Shown one piece after another: positions 18,737 to 27,543 of a stretch of 64,000 nucleotides of DNA. Origin of the DNA: Clostridium collagenovorans DSM 3089 (GTDB lineage Bacteria > Bacillota > Clostridia > Clostridiales > Clostridiaceae); contig NZ_FQXP01000009.1 of NCBI RefSeq assembly GCF_900130005.1, positions 1 through 64,000 of the forward strand, in the 5' to 3' direction. Numbering within the stretch: the first letter of the stretch is position 1; each line of letters begins with the position of its first letter. A program made the position numbers and the translations under genes. Below the pieces are notes generated by a model, which worked only from the letters and a program-made list of their open reading frames with translations, searched no databases and was not told the origin of the DNA.

Positions 18737-20320
18737 TTACTTTTTGTTTTTCTTTAAATCATATATTAATGATAACCTTCTCAAGTTTGTCTCTACAGTT
18801 ATCTCTCCATTATCCTTACTCTTTTTAATCTCTTCTAAAATATAGTCTTTTATTTTTTCAGTGCCTATTTTATCAAAATTATATGCTATCAATGAATATT
18901 CCTTGTATTTAGCAAAACTCTCTCTTATTATCTTCTCAATGCTATCATACTCTGCTTTATATAGTAAAGATTCCATCTGCACACGTAAGTTACCTTGTTT
19001 TCTTAGTCTATCTCTTAATTTTCTCTTTTCAGTTTCATGTAAGTTACTTCTATCAATATTTTCATCATTTACATACCTTAAAATTGGTAATATAGACTTT
19101 CCTTGTTGACTTGCAATAAATCTCAATATTGTATCTATATTTTGTTCATTTTCATCGGAAATATAATCATATATATACTCTACTACATTAGGCATATTAA
19201 ATATTATTTTACTATCTCCAATTGCTACCACTATATTTTTATTCCCTATCACTTTTTCAATATCATCTAATTCACTTGGAGAAACAAGCATTGAATTTAA
19301 CTCTCCTACCCTACCTCTTTCAACTATTAACTGCTTTATAACATGTTGATATCTTCTCACCTCTGATGGAGCTACTCCTTGATTTATAGTGGATAATTTT
19401 TTGTAAACCTTTAAAAAATTATCTGTTTTAACAACAGTTAATCTACATCCTAAATCTTTATCTATAACTATTTCCTCTTTTATTTCACTTATCCCATCTT
19501 CCCATTGTACAACTATCAATCTTTTTTCTAATTCTACTCTTTCTTCTTCATTAAGAGACCCTGTAAAGTCTTTTATTATCTTTCTAATATTTCTATCAGT
19601 AAGTGAATATCCCAAAAATATTATTGGTGAATGTAATAACATCGATATTATTTTTGCACTTATTAATACAGAGTCTTTATCAAACCTTTTATAGTCATCA
19701 TCATTAATAATTAATGTACTTGCTTCTGTAGTACAACCGTGTATTTTATAAAGTTCTGCATATCCTATTGTTTGTTTAAAAAATCCTTGTTGCCCTATAT
19801 ATTTTTTAATCCCATATTTACTTTGACTATTATACTCATCTTCTATAAAAGTGTCATAATTAGTCGTTAATATTATTTGTGCTTTCATTAACATATTTTT
19901 AAATTCTACTGATTCATTATTATAATTTTCTCTAATCTGATATTTAGAAAATCTATTAGCTAATAATTTTTTAAAAGGGGATATTGACTGTTTATATGCT
20001 TCCTTTTGAGATAATCCTTCTATTTCAATTTTTTCATCATAAAATTTTTCATTAACTTTAGATTCAACCTCTGTAGCTACTAATGTATTAACTAAAAAAT
20101 CTAATTCTCCATCATCAGTAACTCCCTCTTGCTTAAGCTTTTCCCTTATCTTATTCAAATGACCAAAGAAATTTTTATTTTTTGTTTTATTCCATAACTC
20201 TTCAAGTAACTCTTCCCAACTTGGATACCCAGTAAGATATCGCTTCGAAATACCAGACCCAATAAATATAACTGGAAACTCATTTTTTTCTATTAATATA
20301 TCTAGTATCGATTTCTCCAT
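18737..20320 (-). CDS. SIR2-like domain defence protein
   Basis: The start MEKSILDILIEKNEF follows a G-rich ribosome-binding stretch (ATGGGGGTATG) and gives 527 aa. Residues about 15-250 form a SIR2_2 Rossmann domain: GSGIS (21-25), TTNYD (152-156), KIHG (192-195) and GYSLTD (237-242) match the NAD-binding and catalytic motifs, with His194 the expected catalytic residue. The C-terminal half (about 260-527) is unassigned and would be the sensor or partner-binding part. SIR2 domains in known antiphage systems (ThsA, DSR1/2, SIR2-HerA) deplete NAD to abort infection. A 24-bp gap separates it from the small upstream gene, so they form an operon. Which SIR2 system it belongs to cannot be told here. 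Confidence 0.82.
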   Translation of the reverse strand: MEKSILDILIEKNEFPVIFIGSGISKRYLTGYPSWEELLEELWNKTKNKNFFGHLNKIREKLKQEGVTDDGELDFLVNTLVATEVESKVNEKFYDEKIEIEGLSQKEAYKQSISPFKKLLANRFSKYQIRENYNNESVEFKNMLMKAQIILTTNYDTFIEDEYNSQSKYGIKKYIGQQGFFKQTIGYAELYKIHGCTTEASTLIINDDDYKRFDKDSVLISAKIISMLLHSPIIFLGYSLTDRNIRKIIKDFTGSLNEEERVELEKRLIVVQWEDGISEIKEEIVIDKDLGCRLTVVKTDNFLKVYKKLSTINQGVAPSEVRRYQHVIKQLIVERGRVGELNSMLVSPSELDDIEKVIGNKNIVVAIGDSKIIFNMPNVVEYIYDYISDENEQNIDTILRFIASQQGKSILPILRYVNDENIDRSNLHETEKRKLRDRLRKQGNLRVQMESLLYKAEYDSIEKIIRESFAKYKEYSLIAYNFDKIGTEKIKDYILEEIKKSKDNGEITVETNLRRLSLIYDLKKNKK

Positions 20321-20343
20321 TATACATACCCCCATGCATACAA

Positions 20344-20595
20344 TTATAGTTTTTCTATATCTACTATATAACTTATACCTATACTAAATTGCTTTTTATT
20401 ATCTAATAATATATATAGCATATCATCCTCTTCCTCATCTTTAGCTAACTCTAAAGAGAACACTCTACCTTCTAATATCTTACCTTCATCATCTGTAACT
20501 CTTATCTTAGACCCTAAATCAATATACATATCCATACCACTCATATTATTCTCTTTTGTAACCTTTATACATGGCATAATATTTGTAACTACCAT
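20344..20595 (-). CDS. Small beta-rich protein encoded upstream of the SIR2-like gene
   Basis: With ATG at 20595 (AAGGTG about 9 bp upstream) the product is 83 aa, starting MVVTNIMPCIKV. A GTG nine bases earlier is possible. The sequence alternates short beta strands (MYIDLGSKIRV, KILEGRVFSLEL, DMLYILLDN), suggesting a small beta-barrel. It precedes the SIR2-like gene by 24 bp and is likely a cofactor, inhibitor or assembly partner. No family is recognised. Confidence 0.55.
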   Translation of the reverse strand: MVVTNIMPCIKVTKENNMSGMDMYIDLGSKIRVTDDEGKILEGRVFSLELAKDEEEDDMLYILLDNKKQFSIGISYIVDIEKL

Positions 20596-20624
20596 TTTAC
20601 TCACACACCTTAATTCTATTTATT

Positions 20625-20832
20625 TTATTTAAATCTATTTATATATAATACTCTACTATGATACGCTAGGTCTTCTTCCTCTGCATCAAATACAACAGTT
20701 CTATCTATTCCAAATTCACCTAACCAACTATAGTAATACGAGTCAATTCATGATATTATAAACATTATTTTTTTCATTATTTGATTCTCTAAACTTTTTA
20801 ATTTCACTTTTAAAATTTTCTCTATTATTCAT
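20625..20832 (-). pseudogene. Frameshifted small gene between the Shedu-like gene and the SIR2 operon
   Basis: AAGGAGGCGGAG precedes an ATG at 20832, and the frame reads MNNRENFKSEIKKFRESNNE before TGA 20745-20743. In the next frame, DSYYYSWLGEFGIDRTVVF then DAEEEDLAYHSRVL continues to TAA 20627-20625. The two parts look like one protein of about 68 aa broken near 20748. It ends about 20 bp before the 83-aa gene, so it was probably the first gene of the SIR2 operon. Function is unknown. Confidence 0.5.
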
Positions 20833-20940
20833 TATTCTCCGCCTCCTTTTTGCATACTATTAATCACCATAATTATGCACTTTTTATTGCTTTTAAAAAT
20901 GAAAAATAAACCATATCACTTGCAAATGATGTCTATATTA

Positions 20941-22119
20941 TTAACTTAAACTTATTGAATCTTGTATATAATCTTTAAACTTTTTTTCTAAATAATTATA
21001 TGTTCTAACGTTAAACCACTTAGGTTTATCTAAAATCAATCTATTAAATTGCTTTTCTTCAATTTCATCTATAAGACCTATTATTCCTATAGTATCTGGA
21101 TATTCTACATCTACTTTGTATTTATTATAAAATTCTTTTCTCTTTGTTGAATCATTAAAATACTCTCTATAATCCCTAAGCTGAGCCTCTAAATCATTAA
21201 CTTCTGACTTAAATGCACATCTTACTTTTCCATTATTTTTGATTAAGCTTCTTTTTGCTCTTTTATAATCAATTATACTCCACCCATTTGTATATTTATT
21301 AAAACCGATTACATCAGGTTTTAAGTCCTGTCCATATTCTTCAAAAATATCAGTTAACACTACTTGATGAATTGGAGTAATTATATCCAATCCTTTTTCT
21401 AATATTATTGGATTCTTCTCTATAAAACTGTCTATCTCTAATTCTTTTGTATTAGTATCATGAATAAGCTTTAAAAATTTATCTCCTACAATTTTTAGTT
21501 GATTTTTATATTCTTCTATCTTTGTGTCTTCACTTAAATTTAATTTTTCATTATATGTTTTGAAATAATCAAAATATGTGAATATAATGTTATCTACAAA
21601 AATATCAATATTTCTTAATTTTTCTAAAAATATTTTATATGACATTATACTTGCATATTCTAAAGTTATTCTTTTATCATTTGGCAAACTAAATTCCATA
21701 CCATCTAAAGTAATAAATATTTCTCCATCTAAACTAAATGGCTTTCCACCTATAATGTTAATATTTTTGAGATTTACACCAAAACAATCTTGAATTTTAA
21801 AAGCTACTGGCCCTCTTGACCATGTTCCACTTTCATCGAAATAATCTATAACATCCCCATTCACAAGATTAAATTTATACTCAAACTTATCAGATGATAT
21901 CATCCTAATTAAAATATGTTCTTTATCTATAGAGTAAATAGCTTCAAAAGACATTTCTTTATTACAAAATATTTTTGGGAATACTTCATTTATATTTACA
22001 TCCATTTTTTTAAGTAAAGTCAATTGCCTCTTAACATTTTCTTGAAACTTAAGTACAAATTCTTTTACCTCTCTCTTTATTTTAACTCTTTTATTTTTTT
22101 TTATTTTTATATTTCTCAT
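20941..22119 (-). CDS. Shedu-like nuclease (DUF4263 / SduA-type C-terminal domain)
   Basis: The protein is 392 aa. The C-terminal third matches the Shedu effector domain: an entry helix with IDSFIEKNPIILEKG (229-243), then QDLKPDVIGF with Asp269, then WSIIDYKRAKRSL with Asp284-x-Lys286. This is the PD-(D/E)XK core, with Asp in place of the more usual Glu. The next helices (EAQLRDYREYF) follow as in DUF4263, and GIIGLIDE is a further beta strand of the fold. The N-terminal 200 residues (beta-rich, FDESGTWSRGPV) differ from family to family and are thought to sense the trigger. Shedu proteins act alone as nucleases against phage. The nuclease assignment is by motif, without alignment. Confidence 0.7.
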   Translation of the reverse strand: MRNIKIKKNKRVKIKREVKEFVLKFQENVKRQLTLLKKMDVNINEVFPKIFCNKEMSFEAIYSIDKEHILIRMISSDKFEYKFNLVNGDVIDYFDESGTWSRGPVAFKIQDCFGVNLKNINIIGGKPFSLDGEIFITLDGMEFSLPNDKRITLEYASIMSYKIFLEKLRNIDIFVDNIIFTYFDYFKTYNEKLNLSEDTKIEEYKNQLKIVGDKFLKLIHDTNTKELEIDSFIEKNPIILEKGLDIITPIHQVVLTDIFEEYGQDLKPDVIGFNKYTNGWSIIDYKRAKRSLIKNNGKVRCAFKSEVNDLEAQLRDYREYFNDSTKRKEFYNKYKVDVEYPDTIGIIGLIDEIEEKQFNRLILDKPKWFNVRTYNYLEKKFKDYIQDSISLS

Positions 22120-22279
22120 TTAGATTCCCACTCCCACAATTTATCAAATATATAAATTCACCTATATAATCTATTGTACAATTATAATATACTTTAAAAC
22201 ATAATAATATTTATTTATGATACGCTATTTTTATCTATAAAAATATGTTTTAAGTAATTTATATCAATATCTAAGACTA

Positions 22280-22304
22280 AAAACCTCATTTACTTGTGAT
22301 ACGG
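22280..22304 (+). repeat. 25-bp motif copy D
   Basis: Reads AAAACCTCATTTACT then TGTGATACGG and matches copy B in 21 of 25 positions. On the minus strand it encodes REPYHK plus stop, as the recombinase end at copy B encodes GEPHHK plus stop. With copy C it brackets the SIR2/Shedu block. Confidence 0.45.
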
Positions 22305-22389
22305 TTCTCTTCATTCCCTATCTATTCCTCAAACTTCCGCATTCCGTCTTTATAGTATTTAAATCTTGTTCCCCTACTACTTCCCAATG

Positions 22390-22795
22390 TCATACATATA
22401 GCTCTATAAAATATGCGTAGTATTCACCACCAAATACTTTTTTAACTCTCTGACTGTTTTTACTCCTAATTTTCTTGCAATTCCTATGATTTTATTAATT
22501 TTTTCTTTCTCTTGTACGTTGTATGCTAATGTTATTCCACTAAAGACACTGCTTGTCCTTGGTGAATTTTCTTTCTTTATGTCTTTTACTAATAAATCTA
22601 CGGGATAAACTTGAAATTTAATTCTTGGTATGTCAAAAATATTCTCTCTGGATTGTCGCGTTTCTCATCTTTTTTGAAGCCTTGGTTATCTCTATAAAAT
22701 TTTATAGCTTTCTCCTTGCTTCTTAGCCCTAAACAAATACATGTTATTTAGTTTATTCATGATATTTCTTGGATCTTCTTTATGTTCTTCTCATG
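22390..22795 (-). pseudogene. Multiply frameshifted gene remnant at the island edge
   Basis: Pieces in shifting minus-strand frames join into one chain: EEHKEDPRNIMNKLNNMYL, then GLRSKEKAIKFYRDNQGFKK, then IFDIPRIKFQVYPVDLLV with SVFSGITLAYNVQEKEK, and finally VFGGEYYAYFIELYV with TGA 22392-22390. At least three frame breaks are needed. The family is not recognised. It is the last accessory-looking sequence before the backbone; from about 22800 to 23359 I see only AT-rich DNA without genes. Confidence 0.5.
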
Positions 22796-23359
22796 GTGTC
22801 AAATAAGTGTAAGTTTAAACAATTATTTTAAATGTTTCGGGTATAAATTACTATTTATACAAAATTATATCTCATTTTTACAAAAACTTAAAGATGTACT
22901 CTTTATTTAATGCATATTTATTTTTAATTGGACTGAAAGTATAAAGTTTCTATATTAAGTTAAAAATTAAATTAGGAATTATTTTTTGTTTTCTTACATA
23001 AAGTTCAGATTTTTTAATATATATTGCATTAGATGGATTTCAACTATTTTATATGCTTAAGAGAAATGTTTAAAGGTAATCTAATTTTAAATAATATTGT
23101 AGCTTTAATATTATTTAAATATAGATTTCAATAAGGTATATTCCTTATATTTAAAGTTGATTTTTGTTCTTAAGTCCATATTGCATTAAGTAAACTTTAC
23201 TTACTTTGATGTTTTTATAGTGAAATACTAATTTTCATCAAAATATTGCAATGTAGTTTTAATATTGAAAAGTATATATGACTATAAATGATGAGTTTTA
23301 TTAATTTTGTACATTATCTATGAAAGGTGTTTATTATCAATTATTACGGAGATGATTTT

Positions 23360-23905
23360 GTGAATAAAAAGGCTATTAAGGGTTGGTGTATTGCTTGTGC
23401 CATTTTTATGTGTGTTATGGGGAGTTTGTTTCACTTTGTGTATGAATGGTCTGGCAATAACTGTTTTGTGGGGATTTTTACTCCTGTTAGTGAGAGTGTT
23501 TGGGAGCATTTGAAGCTTAGCTTTTACCCATTGCTTTTGTTTTCAGTTGTGGATTGGCATTATTTGAAGGACATAAGTAGGAATTATTTTTTATCTAAGG
23601 CTGTAGGTGTACTTACTTGTAATTTATTTATTGTTGTAGTTTTTTATGCTTATACTTTTTTTACTGGTAAATCTATGGTTTGGGTTGATATTTCTTTGTT
23701 TTTTATAGGTTGTATAATTTCTCAGATAGTGTCTTATAAGCTTTATACTTATAGGAATTTAGGGGTAAACTTTAATATTTTAGGATTTATTTTAATAAGT
23801 TTGAGTATCATGCTTTTCACTTATTTTACTTTTAATCCTCCAATTTCTCTTGGGATTTTTAGAAGTTCCTCTGGCTGTATTTTTAAATATATTTTGAGAT
23901 TATAA
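23360..23905 (+). CDS. DUF6512-type integral membrane protein
   Basis: The GTG at 23360 follows CGGAG at a suitable distance and gives 181 aa. The protein has five to six hydrophobic segments; early ones include IACAIFMCVMGSLFHFVYEW. The conserved-looking FTPVSESVWEHLKL and PLLLFSVVDWHYL stretches resemble DUF6512, a small family of Firmicute membrane proteins without known function. It ends in a short basic tail (IFKYILRL). It stands alone on the plus strand and is the first backbone gene after the island. The spacer 23906-24247 holds no visible gene. Confidence 0.6.
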   Translation: MNKKAIKGWCIACAIFMCVMGSLFHFVYEWSGNNCFVGIFTPVSESVWEHLKLSFYPLLLFSVVDWHYLKDISRNYFLSKAVGVLTCNLFIVVVFYAYTFFTGKSMVWVDISLFFIGCIISQIVSYKLYTYRNLGVNFNILGFILISLSIMLFTYFTFNPPISLGIFRSSSGCIFKYILRL

Positions 23906-24247
23906 GCTAAGTATATAGTTTACTTTATTATATTATCTCTAAAAATATAGATAAATAACCTAGAAATATAGATAGTTCAATGGTTGTAGCTTAAGTTTAT
24001 TTTTTAGAATAACGATTATTTATTAAAACATGCATAGCTTATTACTATTAAATTATCCTCTTAAAGATATAGTATTTTCTTATGAAGCTTAATAAATAGA
24101 TATAGTATATATCTGTGCTTTAGAATTGAATTTTAATAAGAAGTTTATATAGTTTGATTAAGATTTTTATTGATTTTGCATATAAATTTTCTTTTTTGCT
24201 AATAATATTTTTGTTAAACAAACAAACTTTTTAAGGGCATAATTTTA

Positions 24248-24286
24248 AGGCATGGTTTTAAGATTTCTACTTCTTAAAACCATGCC
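24248..24286 (-). terminator. Hairpin after the siroheme reductase-like gene
   Basis: AGGCATGGTTTTAAGA pairs with TCTTAAAACCATGCCT over 16 bp, 7 bp after the minus-strand stop at 24293. The following T-tract is weak (TTAAAATT), but the stem is perfect. Confidence 0.75.
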
Positions 24287-24292
24287 TCTCTT

Positions 24293-24946
24293 TTAGCTTA
24301 ATACTCCTTTTTTGAATTCTTCTATTCCTATTCTGTCTATGAATAGTCCTAATTTTTCTCCGAATTCTGCATTTTCTCTATAGTAATCAAAGACTTTGTC
24401 TACAAGTTTTAGGGTTTCTTCTTCGCTTATGTCCTTTGCTATTATGTCTGGAAGTCTAGGATGGAATCCTGCTGATCCTCCAACTGCTACTATAAATCCT
24501 GTTTTATCTGCTATTACAGCTACGTCTTTTCCATAGGCGCTACCACAGGCGTTTCGGCATCCTGCCACTGCTATTTTGGTTCTGTTTGGCATTTCTGCAC
24601 CATGATATTTCTTGCTTAGCTTAACTCCTATTGGTATTGTGTTGTATTTAGATCTTTTACAAAATCCTGCTGGGCATATCTCAACATTCTTAACGGAATA
24701 AGGACTTTTTACTGCTGGAACCATGTCAAGCTCCTTCCATATTTGCGGTATGTCCTCTTCCTTTAAGTTTGTAATTAATATTCTTTGCCCACTGGTTAAT
24801 TTGATAACGCCCTTATATTTCTTAGTTACCTTTGCTATTTTCTCAAGGGTTTCTGGTGTTATAAATCCTCCAACAATGTGTGGTGTTATAGCGTATGTTC
24901 TTTTTCCATCTCTTATTTTTTGCAAATTCCCGTAGTGTTTATCCAT
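24293..24946 (-). CDS. Sulfite/nitrite reductase-like siroheme and 4Fe-4S protein
   Basis: This 217-aa protein is a minimal one-module member of the nitrite/sulfite reductase family. An N-terminal ferredoxin-like half (TPHIVGGFITPETL, KLTSGQRILITNL) precedes the cluster region with CPAGFC and GCRNACG. These four cysteines would hold a 4Fe-4S cluster bridged to siroheme. The family reduces sulfite or nitrite with six electrons; small stand-alone versions in clostridia have no firmly known substrate. No good ribosome-binding site precedes the ATG. A strong one lies 45 bp upstream at an 11-codon ORF, so coupling is likely. The gene is monocistronic. Confidence 0.8.
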   Translation of the reverse strand: MDKHYGNLQKIRDGKRTYAITPHIVGGFITPETLEKIAKVTKKYKGVIKLTSGQRILITNLKEEDIPQIWKELDMVPAVKSPYSVKNVEICPAGFCKRSKYNTIPIGVKLSKKYHGAEMPNRTKIAVAGCRNACGSAYGKDVAVIADKTGFIVAVGGSAGFHPRLPDIIAKDISEEETLKLVDKVFDYYRENAEFGEKLGLFIDRIGIEEFKKGVLS

Positions 24947-24955
24947 ATTTAATAT

Positions 24956-24991
24956 TTAGCGAGAAAATGTTTTATATGTACAGTTTCTCAC
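24956..24991 (-). CDS. Possible 11-aa leader peptide before the reductase gene
   Basis: AAAAGGAGGTG, one of the best ribosome-binding sites in the window, lies 7 bp from a GTG that opens MRNCTYKTFSR and a stop. The reductase ATG follows 9 bp later without its own site. The leader lies in an inverted repeat (TTAGTGAGAAA with TTTTCTCGCTAA). Translational coupling or attenuation fits; the single Cys codon is not enough to argue for sulfur sensing. Confidence 0.4.
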   Translation of the reverse strand: MRNCTYKTFSR

Positions 24992-25141
24992 TAAATTTCA
25001 CCTCCTTTTCTTATCCTTAGTGAGATTTGTATTGTAAGTACCCAACTCTCACATAACCCATTATTTATAATTCCTTTTTACTATGTACTAAATTATTTAA
25101 TTGATTTCTTTCATAATTAAAGTAATTAATTTTTTCTTATC

Positions 25142-25250
25142 TATAAGTTCTAATTAAGATTTTACATTCCTAGCAATGGTTTTATTTATTCTACAGTTGA
25201 TGTTAACTCTAAATACAATGAAGATTGTTTATTAGAATATATATATAATT
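25142..25250. repeat. Intergenic repeat family 2, copy 1
   Basis: About 105 bp starting ATAAGTTCTAATTAA, with TACATTCCTA, and later AAATACAATGAAGATTG and TTAGAATATATATA, recurs at 38920-39030. Both copies lie in non-coding gaps. The rest of 24992-25908 is AT-rich DNA without a visible gene. Confidence 0.65.
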
Positions 25251-25908
25251 TTATTATATATAATTATTAGCCTTTTCTTATCTTCTTTCAATTTCCTTTA
25301 TATAAAATAATTAAACCTTGATTCATTTTCTTTTAATTTTATATTTTTATACTTATATATTATTTCATATTAATCTTAAATCCATTTTTCTAAACTTGAA
25401 GAGATCTCTTTTAAGCTTTCCTCAAGTTCTCTATTAAAAATATATCTACTTAACTAAACTTTCTTTTAAAAACATCTTACCTTAAATAAGTACTAATTTA
25501 AGCTTAAACTCCATATAAATTTAAATTCTCCTATTATGTTTTCATGATTAACTAAAAAATTATATATTATGCTTAAATATATAAAGCCTTATAATTTTCT
25601 CTTCTTATTATATAAGTATAATTTTCTTTATGTAACTTATACTTTTATTGTAATCTTATTTTATAATTTTTCTGCTTTGTTTTCTGTATCTTAAGTTACG
25701 TTAATAATTTGTTATGAATAATTTTACTTGTATTTTTTACAATTATGTACTAATATTCAATATGAATAAAAATATAAATATTTATATATATTTTGCACTT
25801 AATAAGCTAATATCTTGATTGTTTTGCATATAAGATTTTAATATTGTGTATTTTTGCATATGAAAGCTTTATGTTTTCTAGTGTTATATATTCAGTTTTA
25901 ATTTGTAT

Positions 25909-26222
25909 GAATCTTGATTTTAATAAGGTTTTAATGCTACATGAATCTTGATTTTAATGAGGTTTTAATCCTTCATGAATCTTAGGTTTTAATGAGGTTT
26001 TAATCCTTCATGAATCTTAGGTTTTAATGAGGTTTTAATCCTTCATGAATCTTAGGTTTTAATAAGGTTTTAATCCTTCATGAATCTTAGGTTTTAATAA
26101 GGTTTTAATCCTTCATGAATCTTAGGTTTTAATGAGGTTTTAATGTTAAATGAAACCTGGGTTTTAATGAGGTTTTAATCTTTCATGAATCTTCATATTA
26201 TATTAGATTTTAATGTTATATG
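25909..26222 (+). repeat. Tandem repeat, about 8.5 units of 34-35 bp, upstream of the PopT-like gene
   Basis: Units start at 25909, 25943, 25977, 26012, 26047, 26082, 26117, 26152 and 26187. The consensus begins GAATCTTAGGTTTTAATG and ends AGGTTTTAATCCTTCAT. Inner units differ by one or two bases, whereas the first and last are diverged, as in arrays that expand and contract by slippage. The array ends about 75 bp before the ATG of the membrane transporter at 26299, so it probably lies in or just before its leader. Confidence 0.9.
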
Positions 26223-26298
26223 ACTCTTGATTTTGTATTAATCTTGATATTTTAGTTTTATTTTGCTTAGTATATATTGGCTTTAAAGGAGAATACAT

Positions 26299-27096
26299 AT
26301 GAAAAATTTAATAAACTTCTTTAAGGGTATGATTATAGGTATTGCTAATATCATACCTGGGCTTAGTGGTGGTACTATGGCTGTTGTATTTGATTTATAT
26401 GATGATTTAATAAATGCAATTAGTACTTTAACTAAGAAATTTAAAGAAAATATGCTTTTCTTAATACCTATTGGTTTAGGTGCTGGTGTTGGTGTTTTAG
26501 GTTTTAGTAAATTACTTGAGTTTTTACTTCAAAATTATAATATTCCAACTAACTTTTTCTTTATGGGGCTTATTCTTGGAAGTGCTCCTCTTATTTATAA
26601 GAAATCAACTACTAAGGGTATAAATCCTAAGGTTATTATTTCTTTTGTTATTGCACTTTTAATTATTGTTGCTATGAAGGTTGTAATTCCACCAAGTAGT
26701 GGTTTAGAGCTTACAAGACTTACTGTTACTTCTTTTATAATACTGTTTTTATCTGGAGTTGTAGCAGCGGGTTCTATGATTATTCCAGGAATAAGTGGTT
26801 CTTTTGTACTTCTTTTACTTGGGGTTTATTATAGTATATTAGGTGCAGTTGCTGATTTAAATATTCCTATATTAATACCTGTAGCTTTAGGGGTTCTTGT
26901 GGGAGTTTTAGCAACTTCTAAATTAATAGATATACTTCTTAAAAAGGTACCTGAAATTACTTATTCTGCTATTTTAGGATTTGTATTAGGTTCTTTAGTT
27001 GTTATTTACCCTGGATTTACTTTTTCAATTCAAGGGGTAATAGCTGTTGTAGTATTAATTATAGGTGCTGCAGCAAGTTTTATATCTTCAAAATAA
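26299..27096 (+). CDS. popT: DUF368 family undecaprenyl-phosphate transporter (PopT-like)
   Basis: This 265-aa integral membrane protein has about eight hydrophobic segments. It carries two copies of the glycine-rich family signature, NIIPGLSGGTMAVVF near residue 16 and MIIPGISGSFVLLLLG near residue 160, an internal duplication typical of DUF368. The family was shown to recycle undecaprenyl phosphate across the cytoplasmic membrane for wall and surface polymer synthesis. AAAGGAG lies before the ATG. The gene is alone and ends in a long hairpin. The upstream tandem array could alter its expression. Confidence 0.88.
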   Translation: MKNLINFFKGMIIGIANIIPGLSGGTMAVVFDLYDDLINAISTLTKKFKENMLFLIPIGLGAGVGVLGFSKLLEFLLQNYNIPTNFFFMGLILGSAPLIYKKSTTKGINPKVIISFVIALLIIVAMKVVIPPSSGLELTRLTVTSFIILFLSGVVAAGSMIIPGISGSFVLLLLGVYYSILGAVADLNIPILIPVALGVLVGVLATSKLIDILLKKVPEITYSAILGFVLGSLVVIYPGFTFSIQGVIAVVVLIIGAAASFISSK

Positions 27097-27108
27097 CATA
27101 GTAATTTC

Positions 27109-27215
27109 AAAGGGATGTTGCACTAAGAATAAATATAATAGCATATTGTTATTTATAGATAACTTATAAATACAATATGTTGTATATAAATTTCTTAATG
27201 CGACACCCCTTTTTT
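27109..27215. terminator. Long hairpin (about 40-bp arms) after the PopT-like gene
   Basis: AAAGGGATGTTGCACTAAGAA pairs with TTCTTAATGCGACACCCCTTT, and the pairing continues inward to GCATATTGT/ACAATATG. TTTTTT follows on the plus strand. Related long hairpins occur at 39068-39167 and 48598-48680. The rest of 27216-27543 shows no gene. Confidence 0.75.
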
Positions 27216-27543
27216 ATCTTTATTTATGCCTCTTAAGGATTTCTTTATTAATGTTTATATTTCCCTCTTTATTTCCTGAATTTAATTCCACTTACCTCCT
27301 CTATGATTTTTTTATTTCTTATCGTGCTTATTAATGACTTTTATATTTCATTTTTTCTTTATTTTTTAATTTTTATATACTTTTATTAAAACTTTCTCCC
27401 TTTTATTCTTGTTCATAGTTTATTAACATATATTTTTGATTTTTAGTTTGCATTGCTTCATCAAAAGTGATATTATCTTAATAATTTTAACTGGTTTAAT
27501 AATAATTTGACTTAAAATTTTGCGGTAAGGGAGATATATTATT

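Noticed and set aside
27220..27543. Purine riboswitch before adenine deaminase
   Set aside because: The conserved core of the purine aptamer was not seen in the 447-bp gap.
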